Assembly: GCA_963682025.1 (NCBI GenBank)
Contig: OY821519.1
Coordinates: forward strand, 99,762,585-99,826,584
Direction of reading: 5' to 3'
Length of the DNA: 64,000 nucleotides
From: Cordilura impudica
Taxonomy: Eukaryota > Arthropoda > Insecta > Diptera > Scathophagidae
Within the stretch, counting starts at the first letter, position 1; each line of letters opens with the position of its first letter. Below are positions 21,039 to 31,349 of this stretch, one piece after another. The translations under genes were made by a program, and so were the position numbers. A model generated the notes under the pieces. That model worked only from the letters and a program-made list of their open reading frames with translations. It did no database searches and was not told where the DNA came from.

Positions 21039-23083
21039 TCAACCAATTTTAGTAAAAATTTCTTCTAAATAGCCTTGATTTTCATCTTCTAGAAGTTGTT
21101 TAGCTTCTTCGTCTAATTCAATAGAGGTAGTTTTCCATTTTTGACGAATGTTGGACATATATGGATCTGAAGTGCACAACACAATAATGATAAGGTCTTC
21201 ATTAGTACAACATCTGGACATTTTCCTTGTGTTGTGCTCGCGAAGGAATCTGTAGTCTTTGTTCCTTTTTTCTTGCGCTTCTTCAGATAGATCTGCTATC
21301 GGTAGCATATTGTTTTGAATTATTTGTTCCCCATGGTACAAAATTTTATGAACTGTGGATGGCATATATCTCCAAGAGTATTTTTCATTATAAAGTATAG
21401 CTGTTTTATTGGCGTACTCTCCAAATTTTTTTGCATTTATCTGTCTGATGCATGCTAGAACTTGTAATATGATTTTGAATCGTCTTATTAATTCATGATC
21501 TACACTTGTGATAGATGCTGCAGTATTTCCATCATTTGTGTTTCCTTCCCTTGTTTTGGTTGGTCGATTACGAGGCCTAGCTGTAGATATTTTTGTTGAA
21601 TTTGTTTTTTTTTTTTGCTTTCTTTTTTCTTCATTTTCTTTGTTTTTTCTCACTGTTTCGCCTAATGGACCAAATTCCAAATCATAACCCAATTTAAGAA
21701 TATGCTCCATGAAACGTATTCTAGCATGAAGAGGGGACATTCCAAATTCGTAGGCTTCCTTAAAAATATTGTCTTCTGGTGGGGGTTGGCTTCATTGACT
21801 TGATGTCTTTTGGCATATAATGCAGCTTGACGTTGACTTTGTTCCAGTTAAAGCTTGTGCAACTTTTCCATCAATCATTGTGAGACACATTTTATAATGT
21901 ACTTCAATGTCTTGGTCATCAAATTTAAATATTACTGGTTGAAGTTCCATAATTTGATCGTTTATTTTTTGAACTTCTTCAGTTATGACATCTTTGGTTT
22001 CCTTTTTGAATGCAAATTTTATTGGTCTGCAATACTTTGTTGAAGAAGGAATTTCATTTTTCCATATATAAATTTCTGTTGCTCTACTAGTTGACGGCTC
22101 TAAGACGCTATACCTTTTTGTTAAGCGCAATGGAACGAAAGATACCATAAATAAATTAGCATCTGATGAATTTTCGGCATTAAATTGCTTGTATTGTTTC
22201 TGACCAGAGGATCCATCACATCCCCATTTAGAAATTAAAGTAATGCTGCCGTAACCATTTTTTTTTAAATGATCAGTATCAAGCGTATTTAGCAATCGTT
22301 CTGCAGTATGTTCAAGGAGATCTTGCAATTTTATTTCTGCTAATGTTGAAGTGACACTAATAGCAGATTGTGAAGGTAAGCATTCTTTTTTGGCAGAAAC
22401 TAAATCTCACAACTCTTTTCATTGGTTCGCTTCCACAATTCCTTATATTGATTTTTGGTCAATTTCAAATCCAAAAATAGGGCGAACCCTTCTTCCGGCG
22501 TAAATTTCCTATCTTCAATTGGTGTAGGAATGCTTTTCAAAATCCTCTTTGTGCGTCTTGGGCTCGCTTCTACTATTTTTTCAATTATTTAAATTTTACA
22601 TTTTTTATTTTGGGTTGGTTGAATTTGGTGCAAAAGTGAATCCTTAATAATTCTTTCAGAAATTTCTTCATTGATATTCTCCAGCTTGCGCCTTCGAGAT
22701 CTTTCACTACATCTGTCAATTGGTTTTGGTGATCGACCCTTTTTTCCACTTTCGTTGGCAGTTGTAGATGCACTCTCAAAAATAAGTTCCTTTATTAACC
22801 AGTCTTGGTAACGTTTGTACATCTTTGCCTTGCTATGAGAGCATTCAATGTACCGTCTTTTCAACTTCGATGCAAAATTAGTAATTTTTCCTTTGTGCAT
22901 TTCAATGTCTTCTATGTTACAATTCTTAAAGAAGTCGTTGCTCACTATGTGCAAAATTACATCGTCTACCTCATGTCGTTGAAAATAAATATCTGCCAGA
23001 TCTCTGTAACAGTACTTAGCCATTGCACAAATTGTAATGAATAATAATTGTGGAAACATTATTATAAATACTCTTTCTTGCAA
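21039..23083 (-). pseudogene. Transib (RAG1-related) transposase, few lesions
   Basis: Nuclear DDE transposase that would cut and join the CACAGTG ends. Domains in order: a basic N-terminal part (23083-22589) with WLIKELIF and SERSRRRKLE; SIPTPIEDRKFTPEEGFALF; LLEHTAERLL; the first catalytic Asp in SKWGCDGSSGQKQYKQ; the second in MIDGK, followed by a CxxC (SSCIICQ); MSPLHARIRFMEH; TNDGNTA; and SEEAQEKRNKDYRFLREHNT, whose Glu before the RNK matches the RAG1 third-acid region (SE-x5-NK-x2-R pattern). Lesions: an in-frame TAA near 22590, a frameshift or short deletion near 22411, and an in-frame TGA at 21794-21792. All three acidic residues remain. Confidence 0.88.
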
Positions 23084-23818
23084 TTATGTAAAATAAAATT
23101 TTTTATCTTTTATTACCACTTTTAGAAGCATAAAAAACCCACACCCTAACCCCATTTAAAAGGTGAAGCATACCATTTACCATTTACCTGTTCTTTAAAT
23201 TGTTTCCCATTTTGTCAGGTATTTGAACTATATAACTCTAATTCAGACTATTAATGATTTTGAAAGATACCTATGTAAATGTACCTGTAACAATTAAGCG
23301 CATTATATCTCAACCCTTTTTTATAAGTACATAACAACTCCTGACAACTCTACCGACACGCAAAAAAATACACCGCGGTGCACCGGTACGACCAACTTTT
23401 GTATTCATAACACTCGGACGGACGGACATCGTTTAATCGACTCAGAAAGTGTTTTTGTGCTCTATTAAGTAGGAGATTTTCGGAAAATTTGGACCTTTTT
23501 TAAATTTTTTTTTTTTTTTTTTAAATTTCGGCATGACTCAGTGATTTTACATTTTTAACTTTAATAGTATGGAAGCCACAAAATTATACAAAATTTATTT
23601 CACTTCAAAATCTTTTAAACCAAAAAAGTTACAGTCATTCAATAATAAAAATTTACAAAGAAATTTTTAATTTTAGCAAAATACTGAGAAAGCCCATTTT
23701 CGAAGACCCTGTTCGCTGTGATATAGTTGAGATAGAGTCGCAATTTTTTGGCTCCCGAGGTTTACTAGTATTTACTTTCAAATGAATAACATAACTTTAA
23801 AATCGGTAACAAAAAAAA

Positions 23819-23857
23819 ATTATTTTTGGCCGCCTTCTCAAAATATGGTCCACTGTG
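23819..23857 (-). repeat. Transib right end: RSS-like heptamer, 23-bp spacer, A-rich nonamer
   Basis: Read on the minus strand: CACAGTG (23857-23851), 23 bases, then AAAAATAAT (23827-23819). The geometry is the same as the left end, so the two ends form a 23/23 pair. The spacers differ mainly in the middle (TTTGAC versus ATTTTG). Confidence 0.85.
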
Positions 23858-24119
23858 CGTCGGTGTCTTTTGTAAGTCTCGTTATATGCAGACTACCAAA
23901 TTGAGGAAATTGTAGTGACACGTTCTTTCGAGGTTAGGCATAGAATTAGAAACGCAATTTTATTTTCAACGTAAGTAAATTTTATTAAATTTCTTTTTTA
24001 TTAATCTTTAACTAATTTTAAATATAATTCCGTTTAAACTGCGCTTCGCGAGTTAATCTTAGGCAGTTATCAAAACAAAGAACAGCCATTTCAAAAACAT
24101 TTTACCTGGTTTTTTGAAC

Positions 24120-24909
24120 CATTCAATTAGTTAAAAGAACCGGAAGCTTTGAGAACCATAAAAGAATGCCAATGACGACAGGATTATTTGTCGAACCAGT
24201 AAAACCATTTCTGGCCTCAACTAAAATTAATGCTATTGTAACGCCACAAATCACGCAGAATATTTCATCTAGAAAAGTTAGATATCGATTACAAGGGTGC
24301 ATTGCACGCAAAAAGCCGCACATTTCAAACAAAAATATAAAAAAAAAATTTTAAATTTCCAAAAAGGGCTTTTGTAGAAGCCGGCTAATTTTTGGGAAAA
24401 AAAAGTTCTTTGGAGCGACGAATCAAAGTTTAATTTGTTTGGATCGGATGGTAAAGTGTATGTAAGGTGGCTCCTAGACAAATCTTTGGATCCAAGTTAC
24501 ACCATCAAGACGATCAAGCACGAAGGTGAAAATTTAGCTGGTATGGCCATGGTCCCATAGATAGTCGAATGGATCAACACCCACATAAAAAAATATATTG
24601 AAATATGTAATAGAACTGTTTTCGTTTGAAAATGTGCCAGTTACATATATTTGCCAGTAAGATAACGATCCTAACCATAATTCCCGCACTGTGAAGCAAT
24701 GGTTTACGGATTCGAAAACCAACGTTTTGTCCTGGCCAGCACAAAGTTCGGCCTTAAACGCAATCGAGAACTTATGGGCAGACGTTAAAAGGGATTTAAA
24801 AATGAAAATCCCAAGAAATATGGACGAACATTATCAAAGTATTAAAGGAAATTTGGAATTGACACCACCTTCACGATGCCGGTGCCAAAAAGACTCGCTG
24901 ATGATATAA
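24120..24909 (+). pseudogene. Tc1-like transposase pseudogene (DD34E type)
   Basis: Frames give RTGSFENHKRMPMTTGLFVE, RKVRYRLQGCIARKKPHIS and, after a frame change, FFGATNQSLICLDR in one frame or LWSDESKFNLFGSDGKVYVR in the coding one. Later DNDPNHNSRTVKQWF and AQSSALNAIENLWADVKRDL follow. The DES, DND and IEN motifs are the DDE triad. A stop precedes DND and several frameshifts exist, so it is inactive. Confidence 0.85.
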
Positions 24910-25017
24910 AGATTATCCTACAAAATATTAACTTATCTGTTGTTGTTTTATGTTTTTGTTTAGAATATTAAATAAATTGTTATCTTTTCATGATCGTTTC
25001 TAATTGTATGACCAACA

Positions 25018-25275
25018 AGTTTTTGAATTTTGGAATTTTCTTTTCCAAAAACATTCCAAAAGGAGTTTATTCTACAAATTTTTGTAATTCATTGCAATAC
25101 TTTTAAAATATCCTGACTATTCCCAATTTTATTTCCTATATTGAATTTAAACACATTTTCGCTAAAACAATTCCCATATCAATATGTTTAAGTATATGGA
25201 AAAAATTTCCAATTTCCAAACTAATCTACCAAAGATTAGGCGGATACGAAATTTTGTACCCCTTTCACTTATTTA
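25018..25275. other. Short AT-rich intergenic stretch
   Basis: No coding frame or repeat end recognised between the Tc1 right end and the Helitron-like 3' end. Confidence 0.5.
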
Positions 25276-25369
25276 CTAGCAGATTCCAGCCTTCGAAATT
25301 CGAGTACAAATTATAGGAAATTTTATTCTTTTCATTAAATAAAGACCCTAAAGGTATGCTCATCAATTA

Positions 25370-26795
25370 CACAAGGGAACAAAATTAAACTTTTTTTGTT
25401 TTGATTGGAAGTTTGAATCAATTTTTTACTAATTTGTGGTCGCTGATTTCAAATCTGCACTTGGTTTTTTTTTTCTGTCAGCTCGACTTTTCGTGATATA
25501 CCTTACGTCCACTAAGTATATTGAAATAAATTGAAAACGGTTCACCATTTTTTGGTGATTTTCAGAATTGTTATTTTAAAAGATGTACTTGTTATCTTTG
25601 AAAAACAAAAACTGTCATGACTTTTTTATGTTTATTAGAATAAAAAAATTAGGTAATAAACAAATCGTTATTTCAATTTTATGATTGCGGTAACAAACTA
25701 ATAAACGCTTATAAATGTGCGTGGACTCTGGGTTGCTGTTCTTATGATACCTAGTCAATTAACAGTCAATTAAATTGGATAGTGCACAATTTTCTGGGAA
25801 ATAAAAAGGTGAGCATTACTTGGACCATGTGGATAACATGTTGTCACATTTATAGCAGCTTTGTTGTAATATGTGCATTAAGGTACACTACCAACACAGT
25901 CATTTGGATTATTTCCCTGAAAATCTTGGCAACTTCAATAAAGAACAAGGTGAACGTTTCCATCAAGATATTCGTACTATAGAGGAACGGTGCCAGGGTC
26001 ACTGGGATACCCATATGATAACGGACTATTGCTGGATCATTAAAAATAACTCCTCTAATCAAGATAATTTAAGAAAATCTTACAAAAGAAAATTTTTCGG
26101 TGAGTTGTAATTACATTATAATATTTGTGTATTAAAAATTTTTATATTTCTTTAAAATTCTCTTTTATTGAAAAATTGAAAAGAAAAGCTGATAGAAAAA
26201 ATCTGACTTAATATCTGAAATCAGAGACCTAAAAACAATAACTATAATACACATATTACATAAATAGAACAGCAGCAAATGTTGTTTTTGTATGGAAATC
26301 GCGGTTTTTATCAATTCAGTTTTCTCAGTAAATTGTGAACTAAATCAAAAGTTGTGCACCGATTACAATGAAATAAGACTCGTTTCATTCGAAATATGTT
26401 TATCCCAATGGTTTTAGACCAAAACTGTGATTTTTGTCGCAGTTTTATTGTTTATGAATTTTTAAAGAGCAAAAAAAAATTTTTTTTTTTTAAATCGTTA
26501 TTTTTTTCAAAACTTCAACAATATCTCTGAAACTACCGTGAATTTTTAAAACCAATGTAAGCACGCCTTAAAGATAATATTGTATACGAATTTTTCTTTT
26601 TAACTGAATATAGTGAACCGTTTTCAAGTTATTCCAATATATGTAGTGAAAGTGCCTTAATTTTGGACATAACGGTATATCGCGAAAAGTCGAGCTGATA
26701 GAAAAAAAACAAGTGCAGATTTGGATTCAGCGTCCCAAATAACCTTAAAAAAACAATAGTCAGTTCTTAATCAACAAAAACCTTGTTCCCTTGTG
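25370..26795 (+). mobile_element. Deleted transposon related to the 1044-4385 family, CACAAGGGAAC ends
   Basis: Left end CACAAGGGAAC and right end GTTCCCTTGTG. The inverted repeats extend inward about 180 bases (matching blocks around GCAGATTTG, AGTCGAGCTGA and the TTGAAAACGGTTCA motif), moderately diverged. TTA flanks both ends and may be the target duplication. The interior retains only a C-terminal piece of a transposase-like gene (25871-26110), so it is non-autonomous. Confidence 0.75.
25871..26110 (+). pseudogene. C-terminal fragment of the HLDxFPxNLG transposase family
   Basis: Reads HSHLDYFPENLGNF, QGERFHQDIRTIEERCQGHW and DYCWIIKNN, the same motif block as residues near the C-terminus of the gene at 1748-3507 (HSHLDFFPDNLG, HGERFHQ, RYQGFW). 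The two proteins are clearly homologous but diverged, and the elements have different terminal sequences. The upstream two thirds of the gene are missing. Confidence 0.7.
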
Positions 26796-26924
26796 TTAAA
26801 GCCAATTCGCAAATCACACAAAAAAACAAACTCATTTTTATTAAAAACACATTAACAAATATAATAAACACGCACATAGCACAATATACCCAATAGACCA
26901 AAAAATAAGTAAAGTATAATAGTT

Positions 26925-27240
26925 CCTTAGAATAAGCTTTTTCTAAAAAAATTGTTAAAGTGTTTTTAAATCAAGTTTGAGAAACTATTATCATTCACAA
27001 TATGTTTTTAAACATAGTATAGAATAAGCTTATTTTAAAAAAATTACTAAAGTATTTTTAATCATGTTTTAGCAATAATTATCCTTCACAATATGTTTTT
27101 AAACATAATATATAAAAAGCTTACTAATTGTAAAAATATTAAGAGTTTCTCAATCTTGTTTGAAAAACTACTCTCCTTCTTAATATTTTTTTAAACATAC
27201 TTGTAAAAAGGTAACAATTTTTAAAAATCTTAAAAATTTC
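26925..27240 (+). repeat. Tandem ~90-bp subterminal repeats of the CACTA-like element
   Basis: About 3.5 diverged units, each with AATAAGCTT, an A/T-rich stretch, AAATC-AGTTTGAGAAACTA, and ending TTTTTAAACATA. Related TAAGCTTA and AGCTAATTCTACAATTG motifs recur near the right end (29020-29240). In CACTA elements such repeats bind element-encoded proteins (family knowledge). Confidence 0.65.
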
Positions 27241-27331
27241 TCAAGTGTGCATTGTCATTTGATTGTCATTGTCAAATTTTGCTTCAAGTGAGTGCTAGCT
27301 ATCAGCAGATATAAATATTTAGAAATAAAAA

Positions 27332-27530
27332 TGAGAAAAGAAATTGTGAAAAAGTGAGTACAAAACTTCAATAATAAAATAAAACATGCCAAATTTAATA
27401 AAAAAAAGGCATAAGGAACGAAGCAAAAGAAGTAGTTGATTCTTTTTTATTTAAATTTTTTTATTAAATTTGGCATGTTTTATTTTATTATTGAAGTATT
27501 GTACTCACTTTTTCACAATTTCTTTTCTCA
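27332..27530. repeat. Long inverted repeat (75-bp arms) inside the CACTA-like element
   Basis: Positions 27332-27407 and 27456-27530 are near-perfect reverse complements (e.g. ACATGCCAAATTTAATAAA against TTTATTAAATTTGGCATGT), with about a 48-bp loop. The left arm contains ATGAGAAAAGAAATTG followed by a potential GTGAGT splice donor. It may therefore be an inverted duplication of the first exon and intron start of the element gene. Confidence 0.8.
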
Positions 27531-27589
27531 CTTTTAAAAAAACAAAAAAAGCACAACATAGAACATTCTAGGGATAGTTTTTTACCCAG

Positions 27590-28782
27590 CGATTTTACTG
27601 CCAATGATCCAAGAGACATAGGAGCTGGAATACATGATTTAGATTTAGAATATTATGGTTTGTCAAACGAATGCACACAAGTTTACAACATAAGGGAAGA
27701 GCTAGCTAAGTGGGCTGTTAAACATACTATAACTCGTTCCACTTTGGATGAGCTATTGGTAATTAAAAAAAAATAGTTCCTTCATTACCCAAAGACGGTA
27801 GAACATTGAAACAAACACCTCGGGATGTGGGGAATATGTGCACTACGGACTAAAGGAATCTTTGATTGATTTTTTTCTCTCTTCTGCATACGAAAGTGAT
27901 TCGATAGATTTAAATATAAACGTTGATGGCTTGCCTGTAGCCAAAAGTTCCCTAGCTCAAGTATGGCCTATATTAATAAACGTAAATGGTACAAACCCAG
28001 TTTATACTGTTGGATTTTATAGGGGCAGAAGCAAACCAAAAGATGTGAATGAATTCCTAATCACATTTATAAATGAATTATGTGAAGTCATCGATGAAAA
28101 TTTTACTTACAATAACAAAACTTATAAAGTTAATTGCCGAGCGTTAATATGTGATGCGCCTGCAAGAGCACTTATAATGGGAATTAAGGGTCATACTGGT
28201 TACAGTTGTTGTCATAAGTGTACACAAATGGGCGAATATAAGAATAATCGCGTTTTTTTAAAATAATACTTTGAGAACAGACAAAAATTTTACAGCACGA
28301 CAGAATAAACGTTACCATAATAACGGATCGGATTCCAATGGACTATATGTATGTTGTTTGTCTTGGGGTTGTTGGTACACGCTTGGATCAAAGTAAGGAA
28401 ACAACAATTTTCTCTGGATAAAGCGAAAATAACCAAAATTAAGGATGAATTATTACATTTAAAAGGACAAATTCCGACGGAATTTTGTAGACCACCAAGA
28501 GATATCAATGAGTTTGAGCGGTATAAAGCAACCGAATTTCGCCAGTTCCTTCTATATACCGGACCCCTTATATTGAAGGATATTTTAAATGAAGATATAT
28601 ATACACATTTCTTGAAACTAAGTTTGGCGATACGAATTCTTCTCGACACAAAACTATATAAAACACACAATAAATGTGCTGATGCGTTGTTAAAAGATAA
28701 AGAAACACCTAACTACTTTTACCTGACTTCTTTATTTCAATTCAATTTAATTCATTTTTTATTAACTTTTGTAACATTTTAA
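27590..28782 (+). pseudogene. Tnp2-like (CACTA-type) transposase pseudogene
   Basis: Readable blocks: LAKWAVKHTITRSTLDELL; then NINVDGLPVAKSSLAQVWPI with the first probable catalytic Asp; GFYRGRSKPKDVNEFL; ALICDAPARALIMGIKGHTG and CCHKCTQMGEY, the DAPAR and CxxC signature of this family; a broken DYMH-like stretch; and PPRDINEFERYKATEFRQFL ahead of LYTGPLILKDIL. Frame changes occur near 27770, 28266 and 28340, and the C-terminal part is lost after about 28680. From knowledge of the family this is the catalytic protein. It is clearly inactive here. Confidence 0.7.
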
Positions 28783-29466
28783 TTTTTCCTTAATTTAATC
28801 TACCTTTTAAAGAGTTCATGAATTTGGTCTTTTTCTGCTTAATTAATAAACTTTTGTTGAAGGTAAAAATTTAGAAAAACCTATTTGATTATTTTTTTTT
28901 GTTAAAACTACTTATCCTACTTAACTATCTATAATGACCAAACAGGAGCTGTATTTTTAATTTTAATTAAATAAAAATTAATCACTAAAAAATTCTATAA
29001 AATGTGTTTTTATATTTACAGGCATAAGCTAATTCTACAATTGTAGGTATAAGCTTATTTTCATTTAGTTTAATAAAATATTATTTTGATAAGCTATTTC
29101 TATAATTGAGAATATAAGCTTATTAAATTATTATTTCAGTAATATTATTATTGATTATTCTACAATAAATTTAAAGCGTTTTTCAATTGTTTCTCAAATC
29201 ATTTTAAAGCTTAAGGCTTATGTTCGCAAGCTTGTTATAATATTTTTCTAAAGAGTTTTGGTCTATTGGGTAATTTTATGTATGTATTAGTAGCAACTTT
29301 AAATGCAATTTACTCAAAATAAAGTATAAAATAAAAAAATCTGTAAGTCTGCAAAACGGCTAAAAAGAAATACTTTTCAAGTAATATACGTTTGATCCAA
29401 ATCGGAATAAAACGGTAGAACAAAACATCGGTCACAAGAAAGCGCCTAGCCTATTAATATTATAGA

Positions 29467-29769
29467 TAAGGCAAAAGATAGTAAAGGTTTTCTATTTTTG
29501 TTCTTAAAAGCAAAGGAAATGGAATATACTGTGAGCGCCAAAAGTTACCTTAGTTACTAATATTAAAAGTTTTATTAAAATGGAGCAGTTAACATAAAAT
29601 CAAAAATAAATATAAGAAGTTCAAAAACTCAACAAAAATATTAAATGCACTTTATTTATAAAATGAGCCAATTTTACGCGTCAAAAAAAATTAACAGCAA
29701 AGAAAAGGCAAAAGAAATTCAATACAAAAGTAAACTTTATAAAAATTTTAATATTGTGTTTATTTTCAT
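29467..29769. other. Flank and end region of a Tc1-like element
   Basis: Contains ATTTTACGCGTCAAAAA at about 29674, the reverse complement of TTTTTGACGCGTAAAAT near 31182. These appear to be inverted repeats of the Tc1-like element whose gene lies between them. Confidence 0.45.
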
Positions 29770-31018
29770 TTGACCTTAAGCACCTCATATAGCCTTCTTG
29801 GTATCGACTCGACAAGTTTTTTTGTTATATCGGGCGAGATTATGCTCCATTCTTCCATTAGAGCCTTTTTTAAGTTTGCCTTGATTGAAATAGCTTTTTG
29901 ACTTATTTTTCTGTCAAGATTTTCCCACAGATGCTCGATCGGGTTAAGATCGGGGACTGCGGCAGATGATCAAGTGTCTTAGGAGTTCGGTGCATTAGCC
30001 ACTCTTTCACAATTTTAGATGTATGACTTAGACCTTTGTCCTGTTGGAAGATCCAGTTTCCAGCCATGTCTTATTTCTCTATGCTAGGGTCAACATTGTC
30101 CTTGAAAATGGCTAAATAATCCATAACTAAACATAAACTATTCTTTGGAGGTTTCATTCTCAGCACGCCATATTTTTGAGGACCTTTTCACGCCGAAAAT
30201 TTCGGATTTGCTCTTATCTGTATATAATATGCTTTCCCAAAGAGATAGAGCCTCCTTTTTGTATTTCTTGATCGAAATTCATTAGCATGCTTTGATTCGC
30301 CTTGAATATGTATGGTATCTTGCATGGTATCCTTTCATGTAGACCATTTTTGTGAAGCGATCTCCTTACTGTACTCCAACTTACAGGTTTGCCTGATATC
30401 TGCGTTATGCTTTCTGGTAATTTAACTATACTTTAGGCTGGATATGTCTTCTAACTACAGCTCTAACTTAGGTACCACTAAGCCGCTTTGGGCGTCCAGA
30501 TCTCGGTAAATCTTCAACCTGATAGTGTTTGAAGTATTAATCAACTATTTTTTATTACTAGCAGATTCCAGCACTCGAAATTCGAGTGCAAATTCTAGGA
30601 AATTTTATTTTTTAAAGGTATGCTTCACAATTCAACTCATTTTAAATGAAGAAAACAAACTCAACACATTAACAAATTTAGTAAACACACTCATAGCATT
30701 GTACAATTTTTTTTATGTATGTGTTAGTAGCAACTTTAAACGATCATAACTCCAAAAAAAATATCCCAAACGATGAAAATCTGTAAATCTGGGTAACAGC
30801 TAAAAAGAATTATCTTTCAAATGATAAATTGTATGTCAAAGCCGGGGTAAAACTGTGTAACTTACATCCGTCACAAAAAATCGCATTGCCTATTAATATT
30901 ATAGATGCAGTGGTTCCTACCCAAAATTTTGTCAATTTCACGCAAGCATTTACTATTTTCTTTTAAAGATAAAATAATTTTCCGAGTATCATACGATGTT
31001 TGCTTTCCCATAGTGAGA
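29770..31018 (-). pseudogene. Tc1-like transposase, split by a Helitron-like copy
   Basis: Minus strand. The N-terminus at 31018-30909 reads MGKQTSYDTRKIILSLKENS and CLREIDKILGRN, the Tc1 paired-domain start. After the inserted Helitron-like copy (30558-30905) the body resumes. The C-terminal end near 30060-29770 reads GLSHTSKIVKEWLMHRTPK, LNPIEHLWENLDRKISQK and VESIPRRLYEVLK, including the final acidic residue motif. Multiple frameshifts are present. Inverted TTTTTGACGCGTAAAAT repeats flank it. Confidence 0.75.
30558..30905 (-). mobile_element. Non-autonomous Helitron-like element, copy 4, complete
   Basis: Minus strand: 5' TCTATAATATTAATAGGCAA at 30905 downward, 3' perfect hairpin ACTCGAATTTCGAGT, GCTGGAATCTG and CTAG at 30558, before a T. 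It is inserted in the Tc1-like gene. Confidence 0.85.
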
Positions 31019-31349
31019 TTAGTTTCTTTTAATTCTTTTTAGTTATTATTCATTAGTACAAATCAAATTAAAATGATTTTTAGTAAAGTAAAACACGTGA
31101 TCAGTAGAAATTTGTCACAAAAAGTTTAGGTTCTTTCCCGAAATATAAAACAGCGTAAGAGAACGTCACCACTATTTACTATTTTTGACGCGTAAAATCT
31201 GATGAATTTTCACTTTCGAGGGTTTGGAGCGCTGACTAAGACAAACACTAAGAATAATTTTACTCTGTCACAGTTAACGAATTATGGTTGCTAGTTAAGA
31301 GTAAAAGTGAAGCGAGGTCTGACGTTTGCTCGTCTTCTTTAAATTATAA

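Larger units (their letters stand above)
20370..23857 (-). mobile_element. Transib transposon with RSS-like ends and 5-bp target duplication
   Basis: Both ends start CACAGTGGACCAT and share GAGAAGGCGG further in. The element is flanked on both sides by CGTCG (20365-20369 and 23858-23862). Transib elements are defined by CACWRTG ends, a 5-bp, often GC-rich target duplication, and a RAG1-related DDE transposase; all three are present. Length 3488 bp. It encodes one minus-strand transposase with a few inactivating lesions. It sits within an older Tc1 element and about 1.5 kb upstream of the Doc start codon. Confidence 0.93.
20296..25017 (+). mobile_element. Tc1-like transposon, interrupted by a Transib
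   Basis: The left end, after TA, reads CAGTGGTGATTATAAAATTA. The right end near 25017 read inward gives TTGGTCATACAATTAGAAAC, a diverged inverted repeat. A degenerate Tc1 transposase lies at 24120-24909. The Transib 20370-23857 with its 5-bp duplication splits the left part, so the Tc1 insertion is older. Confidence 0.7.
26889..29270 (+). mobile_element. CACTA/En-Spm-like transposon with subterminal repeats
   Basis: The ends are CCCAATAGACCAAAA and TTTTGGTCTATTGGG, a perfect 15-bp inverted repeat. TA flanks both sides and matches a single TA in the uninterrupted Helitron copy at 35557-35923. Degenerate TAAGCTTA-containing repeats cluster just inside both ends, as in CACTA elements. The interior encodes a Tnp2-like protein (27590-28782). 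The assignment to CACTA rests on the protein; the terminal bases are not the canonical CACTA. Confidence 0.7.
25276..29466 (-). mobile_element. Non-autonomous Helitron-like element, copy 3, split by two transposons
   Basis: On the minus strand the element starts TCTATAATATTAATAGGC (29466 downward, after an A). It ends in the hairpin ACTCGAATTTCGA, GGCTGGAATCTG and CTAG before a T (25275). Two DNA transposons interrupt it (25370-26795 and 26889-29270). Joining the three outer pieces gives a sequence collinear with the 336-370-bp copies elsewhere. Confidence 0.8.
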
